From contig DASXEJ010000002.1 in the NCBI GenBank assembly GCA_036490175.1, forward strand, positions 1 to 64,000: 64,000 bases of DNA. The letters are read 5' to 3'. This document shows, in pieces, positions 17,873-26,815 of this stretch; the first letter of the stretch is position 1, and the number at the start of each line of letters is the position of its first letter. Position numbers and translations under genes: made by a program. The notes beneath the pieces were generated by a model that worked only from the letters and a program-made list of their open reading frames with translations, did no database searches and was not told where the DNA came from. Source of the stretch: Pirellulales bacterium. Its GTDB lineage: Bacteria > Planctomycetota > Planctomycetia > Pirellulales > JACPPG01.

Positions 17873-19423
17873 ATGCTCAAGATTCATTCGACGATTAAAA
17901 TCCTGGCGACGCTGATCGCCACGGCATGCGGATCCGCAGCGCCCTGTTTGGCCAAGGCTCTCGAGCCGCTTTCGCCAGGGGCCCGCCCCTTGGTTGTCGC
18001 GCCCGGTGGATACACGCGACAAGCACCCGTCAATACGGCGCGGCCGCTGGCAATGGCCGGCGAAGACGATCTCGATTACGTCGAACTAGAAATACGCCGC
18101 ACCAAGGACGGACAACACGTTGTTTTTAATACCGACCAGATCGACGGTAAAACATCGGGCGCTGGCGCCGTCGGTGATCACACGCTGGCCGAGTTGCAGG
18201 CGCTGGATGCCGGCAGTTGGTTCGCCAAGCGCTTTGCCGGGGCCAAGGTGCTTTCGCTCGTCGAAGCTCTTGATCTGGCCAAGAACCACACTCGGTTAGT
18301 GCTGGTCTGCCAAGACGTCGAGCCGGCGCAGCTTGTCGAAGAAGTGAACACTGCCGACATGCAGGATCGGGTAGCCGTCACCGGCACCGCAGACGTTATC
18401 GCGCGAATCGCGCACGCGGCGGCTGGCAAAATCGCAATTCTCGGTCGACCGCCAGCCAGTGAGGACATCATTCAATGGGCCGCCCAGACAAAGCCCAATG
18501 CCATCTTGCTGCCGGCCGCGCTCGCCACTGCCGAAATCTGCCGGGCATTGCACAACTCGACAATGTCCATCGTGGCCGATTGTTGCAGCGGCCAAGACAA
18601 TCACGAAATGTGGGAAAAGTTGACAGCCGCGGGCGTGGATGCCGTCCGCACGAATTTGCCAGAAGAGTTCCTTGTCGATGCGATCTCGCGGCGCGTCGAC
18701 AAGCGGCCCGTGCAGATCGCCGCCCATCGCGGCCAGTTGCGTTATGCGCCGGAGAACACGGTGGCGTCGCTCGAAAAAGCGGACCACATGCTGGCCGACT
18801 TCGTCGAGATCGACGTGCAAACGACCGGCGACGGGGCATTTTACCTGCTACACGACGGTACGCTCGACCGTACTACGGATGGCCACGGGCGGGTTCGCCA
18901 GAACACAGCTGAGACGCTCGGCGGGCTGGACGCGGGGAGTTGGTTCGGGCTCCCCTTCGTAGGCACGCCGGTTCCCGAATTGCAAGAATACCTGGCTCAC
19001 TTCCCGCCGCAAATGGGATTGTACTTCGACGCCAAGGACATCACGCCCGAGGCTCTGGCAGCGGCGGTCGCGCGGCATGGACTGGTCGAACGCACGGTCG
19101 TTTATCAGGGCCCGGTATACCTTGAGAAATTGAAGCAGATCGATCCGCGTATCCGGCTGTTGTCTCCTGTCGGCACCGTCAGCCACGTCGACACGCTGGC
19201 CAAGCGATTGGCTCCCTATGCCGTCGATACGCCCTGGAAGCTGCTGTCTCGCGACTATATCGCGCACTGCCACGAACTCGGAATCAAAGTCTTCTCCGAC
19301 GCCAAGGGGGATACCACCGTCGACGGCTACGCCCAGGCGATCGAATGGGGCATCGATTTGATTCAGACCGATCATCCCTTGCGACTGTGGCGAGCGATCG
19401 AACGATTGGCGGCCAAGCCGTAG
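17873..19423 (+). CDS. Exported tandem-domain glycerophosphodiester phosphodiesterase-like protein
   Basis: 516 residues from ATG 17873, which opens a signal peptide (LKIHSTIKILATLIATACG to CLAKA). Two GDPD TIM-barrel units follow. The C-terminal one (about 278-510) is intact: AAHRGQLRYAPENT (His285-Arg), VEIDVQTTGDG and LLHDGTLDRTTDG provide the two catalytic His and the metal-binding Glu/Asp. The N-terminal one (about 38-265) is degenerate: HRG is replaced by APGG, E-x-D by E-L-E, and the second His is lost (VFNTDQIDG). Expected role: hydrolysis of glycerophosphodiesters in the periplasm, releasing glycerol-3-phosphate. The dead unit may bind substrate or stabilise the fold. Both units share the DAGSWF signature, pointing to internal duplication. 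Confidence 0.88.
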   Translation: MLKIHSTIKILATLIATACGSAAPCLAKALEPLSPGARPLVVAPGGYTRQAPVNTARPLAMAGEDDLDYVELEIRRTKDGQHVVFNTDQIDGKTSGAGAVGDHTLAELQALDAGSWFAKRFAGAKVLSLVEALDLAKNHTRLVLVCQDVEPAQLVEEVNTADMQDRVAVTGTADVIARIAHAAAGKIAILGRPPASEDIIQWAAQTKPNAILLPAALATAEICRALHNSTMSIVADCCSGQDNHEMWEKLTAAGVDAVRTNLPEEFLVDAISRRVDKRPVQIAAHRGQLRYAPENTVASLEKADHMLADFVEIDVQTTGDGAFYLLHDGTLDRTTDGHGRVRQNTAETLGGLDAGSWFGLPFVGTPVPELQEYLAHFPPQMGLYFDAKDITPEALAAAVARHGLVERTVVYQGPVYLEKLKQIDPRIRLLSPVGTVSHVDTLAKRLAPYAVDTPWKLLSRDYIAHCHELGIKVFSDAKGDTTVDGYAQAIEWGIDLIQTDHPLRLWRAIERLAAKP

Positions 19424-19510
19424 TTCGTTGCACGGACTTTTTGTTTGCCGGCGTGTCCGCTGGAATGCGTCGACGTTCCGATACGATACTCACTCGCGTT
19501 GCGAAAGAGC

Positions 19511-20401
19511 ATGCCCCAGACTCGACCACGACTGCTCGTTATAGGCGCCGGCGGCTTTGTCGGTTCGCAAATCACACGCACCGCTGCCGAGGCCTGCGAT
19601 GTTGTGGCAGGACTGCGCCGCGCCGCGGGCGAGGCGTCGAAATCGGTGTCGATCGACATCACACAGTCCGACAGCGTGCGCGCGGCGTTCGATGCGGTCC
19701 GCCCTGATGCCGTAATTCTTACGGCGGCGATGGCCGACATAGATCGATGTGAGCAGGAACAGGTCCTTGCCGAGCAAGTAAACTATTTTGGGCCGTTGCA
19801 CGTAGCGAGAGAGTGTCAACGTTTGGGCGCGCGATTATTGTTTACGTCGACCGATGCCGTGTTCGACGGCACATTGGCCGCGTACCCAGAGGATTCCCAG
19901 CCTACGCCGGTGAATTTTTATGGCCGCACCAAGGCCCGTGCCGAGGCCGTCATTCAAGAACTGCTGCCCACTGCCGTGATCGTGCGATTTTCGCTGGTGT
20001 TGGGGCTTTCCCCGACGCCGGGCAATAACTCTTACGTCAACAAGCTGGCCGATACGTTGCGCGCCGGGCGCGAAGTACGGTCGCCCAGCTATGAGTTTCG
20101 CAATCCGATCGACGTCGGCACGTTGGCCCCACTTTTGGTGAAACTGCTACGGCAAGATGCGGCGGGCATTTTCCATATCGGCTCATCGGATAAGATGTCT
20201 CGCTACGAACTCGCGCGGCGGCTGGCTGTAGAGTTAGGGGCACCACCAGAGCTTGTCCGCCCGCAGACCGAACCGATCGCCGGACGCGCACCGCGCGGCA
20301 CGGACGACTTTCTGGTTTGCGAGCGACTCCCCCATTTGATCGGATTCCGCGTTCCTACCTGCGATGAGGTCATAAAGCGAGCCGTGCATGGAACTGCCTA
20401 A
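19511..20401 (+). CDS. SDR-family NAD(P)-dependent sugar reductase, RmlD-like
   Basis: 296 residues from ATG 19511; GAAAGAG lies just upstream. Extended short-chain dehydrogenase fold: glycine motif VIGAGGFVGSQI at 10-21, TSTDAVFDG near 110, and the catalytic YxxxK as FYGRTKARAE near 132-141. It resembles dTDP-4-dehydrorhamnose reductase (RmlD) and related NDP-sugar or free-sugar reductases. It is the first gene of an operon: its last 14 bp overlap the start of the aminotransferase gene. Substrate unknown; the neighbours suggest that it reduces or epimerises a keto-sugar. Confidence 0.87.
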   Translation: MPQTRPRLLVIGAGGFVGSQITRTAAEACDVVAGLRRAAGEASKSVSIDITQSDSVRAAFDAVRPDAVILTAAMADIDRCEQEQVLAEQVNYFGPLHVARECQRLGARLLFTSTDAVFDGTLAAYPEDSQPTPVNFYGRTKARAEAVIQELLPTAVIVRFSLVLGLSPTPGNNSYVNKLADTLRAGREVRSPSYEFRNPIDVGTLAPLLVKLLRQDAAGIFHIGSSDKMSRYELARRLAVELGAPPELVRPQTEPIAGRAPRGTDDFLVCERLPHLIGFRVPTCDEVIKRAVHGTA

Positions 20402-21578
20402 GGCGATTCACGAACTGGAATTCAACCACGGGTCCGCCTATGGCGAGGAAGAAGCCGCGGCTCTGCGCGACGTACTGGCCGCTAGCGCCCCCTCATGCGG
20501 CCCACGCGTCAAGCAGTTCGAAGAAGCGTTCGCCACCTACTGCGGCACGCGTTATGGCTTGGCCGTGGCCAACGCGACGATGGGGCTCGAACTGGCCATG
20601 ATCGCGGCCGGTGTGGGCCCTGGCGATGAAGTGATCACGACGCCGCTGAGTTGGATTTCCACGGCCAATGCAATCGCGGCACGCGGGGCCAAAGTCGTGT
20701 TCGCCGACATCGACCCCCGCACCCTTAATCTCGACCCGGCCGCAGTCGCTGCCAAGATCACGCCCCGAACGAAGGCGATCTTACCGGTCCATTTGTACGG
20801 TCAATGTTGCGACATGGACGCGCTGGTGGCCCTGGCTAAGCCGCGTGGCATTCGGATCGTCGAAGATTGTGCCCACGCTCCCGGCGGCGAATACAAGGGG
20901 CGCAAGGCCGGAGCCTTGGGAGACATTGGCGTCTTCAGCTTTCATCAGCAGAAGAATATGGTCACGCTTGGCGAAGGTGGCCTGGTTACCACAAACGATC
21001 CCCAACTCTACGAGCGGCTCCTTTCCTATCGTTCGCTGTGCTGTTTGACTTACGATCCCAAGGGAAAGTATCTGCCGATCGACGAGCGCGAACGCCCCAT
21101 GGGCAAGCGCTATTGGATGTTGGACTTCGCCGACGTGGGATACAACTTCCGCCTGACCGACGCGCAGGCCGCCGTGGGGCTGGCACAATTAGCCAAACTC
21201 GATGGCTTCAACGCGCGCCGCCGCCAGATCGCGGCTCAATATGACCAAGGACTGGCTGGCATTCCTGGGCTGGGCCTGCCGTACGTCTCTGCGGACGTGG
21301 TACATACTTTCCACATTTATTGCGTGCTACTCGGTGACGAGTTCCCGTTGTCGAAAGAAGATTTCATGTGGGAGCTGTATACGAAGAAACGGATCAAGGT
21401 CTGGTCGCATTACATGCCCATGCACTTGACGACCGCGTATCGCCAGTTGGGACATAGCGAGGGAGAATGCCCCATCGCCGAAGCACTTTTCGCGCGCTAC
21501 GTCAGCCTGCCAATTCATCCGCGGCTGACGAGCGACGGCATCGACTATCTGATTAATTCGATTCGGTCGCTGGCATGA
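20388..21578 (+). CDS. DegT/DnrJ/EryC1/StrS family PLP-dependent aminotransferase
   Basis: 396 residues; ATG 20388 lies inside the upstream gene, showing translational coupling. It transfers an amino group, usually from glutamate, to a keto-sugar or keto-cyclitol. Visible marks are ANATMGLELA (phosphate-binding turn), VVFADIDPRTLNLDP, VEDCAHAPGG (Asp160 pairs the pyridine nitrogen), and GVFSFHQQKNMVTLGEGG with Lys189 as the Schiff-base lysine. Full family length. The last 4 bp (ATGA) overlap the kinase start. Substrate not predictable, but coupling to a sugar kinase suggests a free or phosphorylated amino sugar. Confidence 0.92.
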   Translation: MELPKAIHELEFNHGSAYGEEEAAALRDVLAASAPSCGPRVKQFEEAFATYCGTRYGLAVANATMGLELAMIAAGVGPGDEVITTPLSWISTANAIAARGAKVVFADIDPRTLNLDPAAVAAKITPRTKAILPVHLYGQCCDMDALVALAKPRGIRIVEDCAHAPGGEYKGRKAGALGDIGVFSFHQQKNMVTLGEGGLVTTNDPQLYERLLSYRSLCCLTYDPKGKYLPIDERERPMGKRYWMLDFADVGYNFRLTDAQAAVGLAQLAKLDGFNARRRQIAAQYDQGLAGIPGLGLPYVSADVVHTFHIYCVLLGDEFPLSKEDFMWELYTKKRIKVWSHYMPMHLTTAYRQLGHSEGECPIAEALFARYVSLPIHPRLTSDGIDYLINSIRSLA

Positions 21579-22984
21579 AAGACTTTCCCACCACGGTGCG
21601 CGGACTGCAGCGAGACGAGCAACTCTTCTCGCTCGATTCCTCGATTTTTATTGCCCGCAGTCCTGGGCGGCTCGACTTGATGGGGGGCAACGACGACTAT
21701 ACCGGCGGCATGGTTTTCGAAGCGACCATCCGCGAGGCCACCTGGGCCGCCGTACAAGGGCGCCGCGACGGCCGCATTGTTCTTGTTAATCCCCAGCTTG
21801 CCGAACAGGGTTGGCAACACACCGTCGAATTCGCGCTCGACGACCTGACGGACGAATCACGTGTCCGCGAGCTGGTGAATCGCGATCCTACGATTCGTTG
21901 GACGGCCTATGTGCTGGGGCTCTTCTATTGGCTTCGCTGGCGGGCGCCCAAGCGCGTGCGGCAGGGAGCCACCGTGTACATCGAGTCCGATGTGCCCTTG
22001 AACAAGGGGGTCAGCTCGTCGGCCGCGATCGAAGTTGCCGTGATGAAGGCCGCGGCCAGCGCATACGGCATACCGCTCGAAGGAGTCGCATTGGCCGAGG
22101 CCTGCCAGTGGGCCGAAAACGTCATCGCCGAAAGCGCCTGCGGCATCATGGATCAAATCGCGGTCGTGCTTGGCGACGAAGGATGCGTGCTGCCACTGGT
22201 ATGTCAGCCCTGTGTGCCACAACCGCTGGTGCGGCTGCCAGCGGATCTGACCTGCTGGGCCATCGACTCCGGCGTGTCGCACGCCGTGACGGGCATTGAA
22301 TACGAAGCGGCCCGGGCGGCTGCCTACATGGGTTATAAACTGATCTGTGACTGGGAAGAGATCGCCGTGCGTCCCGATGACGCGTCGCCGATTCCGCGAT
22401 TCACCGATGACCGCTTTGCTGGATATCTCGCCAATCTTTCGCCGTCGCTCTTTCGCGAGCGATTCGAATCTAGGTTGCCCGACCGGATGAGCGGCGCCGA
22501 ATATCTGCGTGTCGCTCATGAGCACGTCGATCCCTTTACGAAGGCGCGACCAGAAATTGACTACGCCGTGCGGGCCTGTACGCGTTACGCCGTCGAAGAG
22601 AATGAACGCGTGCGCATGTTTGCCGAGTTGGCCCGCGGCGCCGATGCGACGGACGCGCGCTCGGCGGCGATCCTGATGGGCGAGTTGATGTATCAATCGC
22701 ACTATGGCTATACCGAGACCGGTCTCGGAAACGAGGCGACCGACCTGCTGGTCCGGCTGGCGCGCGAGCAAGGTCACGCGCGAGGCATCTTCGGCGCGAA
22801 AGTTACCGGCGGTGGCGCCGGAGGAACGGTGGCCGTTTTGGGCTTAGCGGACAGCGAGCCGGCCTTCGAATGCCTCGTGAAGCACTATGCCGAGGCGCGC
22901 GGCGCGCGACCCTACGTGTTCCGCGGCAGCTCGCCCGGCGCCGATCGCTTTGGCGTGATCGAGCTTGCCCCAAGTGCTTCGTAG
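21575..22984 (+). CDS. GHMP kinase resembling the kinase domain of plant L-arabinokinase
   Basis: 469 residues, start ATGA-overlapped with the aminotransferase stop. The three GHMP motifs are present: sugar-binding ARSPGRLDLMGGNDDYTGG region at 27-45, ATP loop VPLNKGVSSSAAIEVA near 139-154, and KVTGGGAGGTVAVLG near 409-423. From memory, the pattern PGRLDxMGGxxDYxG, VCQP near 210, IDSGVSHAV and GELMYQSHYGY follows plant ARA1 L-arabinokinase more closely than galactokinase (which has GEHTDYNGG). ARA1 phosphorylates C1 of L-arabinose; here the sugar is unknown. The N-terminal glycosyltransferase-like half of ARA1 is absent. Last gene of a three-gene operon. Confidence 0.88.
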   Translation: MKDFPTTVRGLQRDEQLFSLDSSIFIARSPGRLDLMGGNDDYTGGMVFEATIREATWAAVQGRRDGRIVLVNPQLAEQGWQHTVEFALDDLTDESRVRELVNRDPTIRWTAYVLGLFYWLRWRAPKRVRQGATVYIESDVPLNKGVSSSAAIEVAVMKAAASAYGIPLEGVALAEACQWAENVIAESACGIMDQIAVVLGDEGCVLPLVCQPCVPQPLVRLPADLTCWAIDSGVSHAVTGIEYEAARAAAYMGYKLICDWEEIAVRPDDASPIPRFTDDRFAGYLANLSPSLFRERFESRLPDRMSGAEYLRVAHEHVDPFTKARPEIDYAVRACTRYAVEENERVRMFAELARGADATDARSAAILMGELMYQSHYGYTETGLGNEATDLLVRLAREQGHARGIFGAKVTGGGAGGTVAVLGLADSEPAFECLVKHYAEARGARPYVFRGSSPGADRFGVIELAPSAS

Positions 22985-23004
22985 TCAATCAAGAGGATTG
23001 CACG

Positions 23005-23295
23005 TTCACCACGGAGACACTGAGGCACGGAGAGGATGAAGAGAAATACGTTAGAACCACGAATCACACGGATTGCACGAATTCGAAGAGGTGGGCGATC
23101 TCGCATCGACTCGACCGCAATTTTCCAGTGTTCGGGGAGGTCACACCATTGCATTCCTACGCGTCGTTCCTATGTATTGCTCCTACGCCTGGTGTCGATG
23201 TCTTGTTCCTATCCGTGTCATTCGTGTGATTCGTGGTTAAACCGAATTCCTACACGGCCGTCAGTCTCTCTCCGTGCCTCCGTGTCTCCGTGGTG
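23005..23295. repeat. Nested inverted repeat in the gap between two plus-strand genes
   Basis: Two pairs of inverted arms, one inside the other. Outer arms 23006-23034 and 23267-23295 match at 28 of 29 positions (unit with CACGGAG words). Inner arms 23055-23082 and 23211-23238 match at 24 of 28 (unit with AACCACGAATCACACG). About 130 bp of unrelated sequence lies at the centre. The 342-bp gap (22985-23326) holds no gene. A further copy of the inner unit lies at 55363-55385. From memory, CACGGAG/ACGAATCACACG words of this kind recur in intergenic regions of many planctomycetes and other soil bacteria. Confidence 0.85.
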
Positions 23296-23326
23296 AGCTA
23301 TAAAAGAACCAAAGCAAGTCGTTCCC

Positions 23327-24310
23327 ATGCCGCATGATGGACCAACTCCGCCGGTCGATCGCCGCTCGCGAGGGCTGTGGTTTTTGTTTTTGTTGGCACT
23401 GGCCAGCTTGATGTGGTCGGCCCAAGGAACCGCCGTCAAGTTTTTGGCACCCGCGGACGCCGCCGTTGAAGGGACCGATGCGCCGCCGACGCTGGGACCG
23501 ATCACGATCACGTTCTTGCCCTTCTATGTGGCCACGGCTTTGCTGTTGCCATTATTGGTGCGCTTACGGCGTCGCGATAAAAAGACTTCCTGGCCGACGC
23601 CGCGCGACTGGTTGCATTTCGCCATCGCCGGTATCGCTGGGCAGGTACTGGCACAGTTAGGGATGACATGGGGAGTGATGAAGTCGCTGGCGTCGAACGC
23701 CGCGGTGCTCAACCTGCTGATCCCGGTCTTTAGCGCCCTGCTGGCATCGCTGATGCTCGGCGAGCGGCTAACCCGGCTGCGGATTTTATGCCTGCTCATC
23801 GGCCTTATCGGAGTCGCGCTAATGTCCGTTAACGACCTCGAGCAAAGCGACTTTCTCGAACGCGGCTATCTGAGGGGCAATTTGTTGATTCTGCTGGGCT
23901 GCCTGGGCTCGTCGTTTTACAACGTCTATTGCAAGGGGCTGATGACGAAGTTTCACGAAGTCGAGATTCTCATCTACAGCTATATCACAGCTTCGCTCGC
24001 CAGTTTGCCGCTTCTGCTATGGTGCGAGCCGCTCAATCCGGCCGCGTTCGCCGCGCTCGACGGACGAGGCTGGGCCGCCCTGGCCTTTCTGGCCGTGTTC
24101 ATGTACACGGTCTCGATGCTGCTTTTCTTTTATGTGCTGGAACACATTCCCGTCACCGTGGCCTCGGCGGCGCTGTATCTGGTGCCGCTATTTGGCGTGC
24201 TGTTGGCCAGCGCCCTGCTGGGGGAACGGATGAGCACGCTCGCGCTCGCCGGGGCGGGCGTGGTGCTGGCAGCAACGGTGCTCATCATGCGTTACGACAG
24301 CGCCGTCTAA
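23327..24310 (+). CDS. EamA/DMT-family transporter
   Basis: 327 residues from ATG 23327. Ten hydrophobic segments are visible in two five-helix EamA halves, the first at about 18-175 and the second at 188-322. The typical end-of-half signatures are present: LNLLIPVFSALLASLMLGERLT and ASAALYLVPLFGVLLASALLGERMS. A hydrophilic insertion (about 43-62, PADAAVEGTDAPPT) follows the first helix. These are drug/metabolite transporters that export amino acids, purines or other small molecules. Substrate unknown. The upstream gap contains the nested inverted repeat. Confidence 0.92.
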   Translation: MPHDGPTPPVDRRSRGLWFLFLLALASLMWSAQGTAVKFLAPADAAVEGTDAPPTLGPITITFLPFYVATALLLPLLVRLRRRDKKTSWPTPRDWLHFAIAGIAGQVLAQLGMTWGVMKSLASNAAVLNLLIPVFSALLASLMLGERLTRLRILCLLIGLIGVALMSVNDLEQSDFLERGYLRGNLLILLGCLGSSFYNVYCKGLMTKFHEVEILIYSYITASLASLPLLLWCEPLNPAAFAALDGRGWAALAFLAVFMYTVSMLLFFYVLEHIPVTVASAALYLVPLFGVLLASALLGERMSTLALAGAGVVLAATVLIMRYDSAV

Positions 24311-24413
24311 ACGCCTTATATCGTTCGTGCTGCAATAACTGCGGCAGCCAATGAAGACGATTTATCTCGCACGTGCTTCAACGTGCTCGTCGTCGCAGTC
24401 CCATCGGCGCCGG

Positions 24414-25883
24414 TTAGGGTACCCGCTTCGCGCGCACCCGCCGGCCGTCGAAGTTGAAAGTCACCGCCTCGATCGCACCCTGCGCATCGATAACCCAACC
24501 GCCGCTAACTTCGGGCTCTTCGGTAATGAATTCTGTCGCGGATTGTGGATACAGCTCGAAGGCCGCCTGCCTGGGCAGTTTGACGAACAAACGGTCCTCT
24601 TGCCGCGAGACCATCGCCACCGAAGCGGCATTCAGCGCATAACTGCCGACAAAGCGTTCCAATTGGTCGGCCTCGCTGTGAACCATTTCCCGCTCTTCCG
24701 GCAGGAAGTCGGGCCATGCGTAGACAATCGCGATGGCGTTCATGGTTTCGTTTACGGCTCGATTGCCGGCGTCGGAATTGGTCATCACGACCGCACCTTG
24801 ACCGCGATCCAGCAGAGCGATGAAATTGCAGCGGAAGCCCTCATTTCCGCCGCCATGCTCAAAACGCCGTGTCGTACCACGTGTGACTAGAAAGGGTCCA
24901 AGCCCGACCGGGCCACCCCCTTGCGGTGTGAGCATCTGGTCGATCATTTCACGACTCAGAATTCTCTGTGATTTCCCTTCGTGGGTCAGTTGTAGTTCGA
25001 TCGCGTAGCGCGCCATATCCGAGGGAGTTGTCCAGAGTCCCGCCGGAGCTTGCTCGGGATAGACGTGCCATCGTCCCACGACCGGCTGGCCCCGGTCGTT
25101 GTGTGCCGTCGCTGCCCGTGGTTGCAAGCTCTCTGGCAGCGGCTGTGCGAACGTGCTGGAGGACATTTCCAGTGGGGCGAGCACCGTCTCGCGCATCAGG
25201 TCCGCGAACGGTCGCTGCGTCACATCCGTCAACAGCATTTGCACGATCGTTGTGCCGCCGCCCGAGTAGCGGAAACCGTGCCCCGGCACTTTATCGACGC
25301 GTACCGGCGCGGTGTTCGCCGGTTTCAATCCGTCGAGGATCTGTGGCACGGTGGGAAGCGTCGCTCCCACGGCGTAACCGGGGAAACCGTGTACGGTCAG
25401 GCCGGCCGTATGGCTGAGCAGGCCGCGTAAATCCACAGCGTGCTGACGCGTAAAGTCATTCTCCGGGACGTGCCACGACTTCAACTGTTTATTGACGTCG
25501 GCATCCAATTCGAACGTTCCCGCTTCGACCAGCTTCAGCGCCGCGAGCGCCGTGACGGGCTTGCTCATCGAGGCCGCCTGGAATAGCGTCTCGCTAGTCA
25601 CAGGCCCGCCGGCCGTGGCATCGGCGACGCCATATCCCTTGGCCCATTCGATCTGATAATTATTGATCACCGCCACGCTGACAGCAGGGACGTGATCTTG
25701 CGCCAAGCGGTCCGTGATCGACTTGGGCACCGTCCGCCCCTTGATTCGCACGGCCGGAATCAAACCTTGTTCGACCGCCGCGATTCTTTTTTGCACTTCC
25801 GGGCTGTAATCGGCCGACGTGGCCACCGAGACCAGTGGCCATAAGGCGAGCACGACCAACCGAATGGCAACCGAGCAGCGCAT
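24414..25883 (-). CDS. Exported serine hydrolase, beta-lactamase class C / esterase family VIII type
   Basis: 489 residues from ATG 25883 (GGGGGGA 5 nt upstream). Signal peptide MRCSVAIRLVVLALWPLVS to SADY. Penicillin-binding-type catalytic motifs: SMSK with nucleophile Ser105 and Lys108, Tyr206-Ser-Gly in FRYSGGGTT, and HGGGNEGF as the third motif in place of KTG. A C-terminal ~90-residue beta domain (about 400-489, FVGSYALNAASV) is like those in peptide or ester hydrolases of the family. It more likely acts as a D-peptidase or esterase than a true beta-lactamase. Convergent with the transporter gene. Confidence 0.88.
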   Translation of the reverse strand: MRCSVAIRLVVLALWPLVSVATSADYSPEVQKRIAAVEQGLIPAVRIKGRTVPKSITDRLAQDHVPAVSVAVINNYQIEWAKGYGVADATAGGPVTSETLFQAASMSKPVTALAALKLVEAGTFELDADVNKQLKSWHVPENDFTRQHAVDLRGLLSHTAGLTVHGFPGYAVGATLPTVPQILDGLKPANTAPVRVDKVPGHGFRYSGGGTTIVQMLLTDVTQRPFADLMRETVLAPLEMSSSTFAQPLPESLQPRAATAHNDRGQPVVGRWHVYPEQAPAGLWTTPSDMARYAIELQLTHEGKSQRILSREMIDQMLTPQGGGPVGLGPFLVTRGTTRRFEHGGGNEGFRCNFIALLDRGQGAVVMTNSDAGNRAVNETMNAIAIVYAWPDFLPEEREMVHSEADQLERFVGSYALNAASVAMVSRQEDRLFVKLPRQAAFELYPQSATEFITEEPEVSGGWVIDAQGAIEAVTFNFDGRRVRAKRVP

Positions 25884-26116
25884 CGATGTCCCCCCGCATG
25901 AGATTGGCAAACCGAGGATCGTTTGCCATGCTATTCGACGGCGCGGTGCAAATCTTGCAGATTCGCCCGCTCCGTGCGCCCCTTCCGCGCTCCGTCCTCA
26001 GCGCGCGGGACTTTCTAACGGCGCACTTTTGCCGACGGCAGGCGCCGTCTGAGATGATTCTAGCGTGACGAATAGGGGCACGCGCAGCGGAACCCGTCGA
26101 GTTCGCAGTCGGGGTC

Positions 26117-26815
26117 TTAGTATCCCAGCGTGATCACGGTCCAGTTCGGAGCATCGCTGTCGTAATACCAGCGCGTGCTCCCCCCTTCTTTCGCATCGCC
26201 GTCTTCCTCGGCATTCCAGTAATCCCAGCCGAGTTGGAAACAGGCCGAACCGGTGATCTTCACCCGCGCTTCGACCCACACCTTGCTTGGCTTCCCGATG
26301 TCGCTGCGCCCGCAAGAATACCAGTGATAGACCTTGTCTTGCTGGTCGCTGGGCTGCACGGTTGCATAGCCGCCCGACAGGGTGAAGGGCATCGGATCGT
26401 ACGTGCCGGCAAGCGTCGTGCCGTATCCGAACCAGGGGCTGCGGATGTACAAACCACCGCACATGGTGGAACCAAAACTCTGATTGATCGCGACGAAATG
26501 CTCACCCTTGATGATCACATGCAACTTTAAATAGCTGATCGAAACCGTCCCCACTTCGGTGCGGCGCGAGGTATCGCAGACCGCCTCGCACCAGGGGATG
26601 GCCCAAGTGTAGCCGGTGGGCGGGAGGGCGATCTCGACCACGTCAGCAGGCCAGGCAGGACCAGAGTTTGCCGGCTGCGGCGGAGTACTCGCCGTGACCG
26701 GAGGATTAGCAGGTGGCGCCGGCGTATTCACTGGCTCAATGTACGCATTCTGCCAATTGCACCCGGCCAGCGAACTGAGTGCGCAGAGTAACACCGCAAA
26801 CAATTTGAGGGACAT
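26117..26815 (-). CDS. Lipoprotein of unknown function
   Basis: 232 residues from ATG 26815, with AAGGA upstream. A lipoprotein signal peptide ends LAGC, so Cys19 should be lipidated and the protein anchored at the membrane. A Pro/Ala/Thr-rich spacer (about 30-60) precedes a compact aromatic-rich domain (YTWAIPWCEAVCDTS, SPWFGYGTT, YHWYSCGRSD, WDYWNAEEDGD, WYYDSD), with four Cys that could form disulfides. The fold looks like a beta-sandwich binding domain, but I do not recognise it. Stands alone. Confidence 0.78.
   Translation of the reverse strand: MSLKLFAVLLCALSSLAGCNWQNAYIEPVNTPAPPANPPVTASTPPQPANSGPAWPADVVEIALPPTGYTWAIPWCEAVCDTSRRTEVGTVSISYLKLHVIIKGEHFVAINQSFGSTMCGGLYIRSPWFGYGTTLAGTYDPMPFTLSGGYATVQPSDQQDKVYHWYSCGRSDIGKPSKVWVEARVKITGSACFQLGWDYWNAEEDGDAKEGGSTRWYYDSDAPNWTVITLGY

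Noticed and set aside
21857-22777. 306-codon minus-strand frame antisense to the GHMP kinase
   Set aside because: Mirror frame of a gene with three clear GHMP motifs and operon overlap.
23005-23295. CRISPR array
   Set aside because: Only two inverted pairs, no direct repeats with spacers and no cas genes; better described as a nested inverted repeat.
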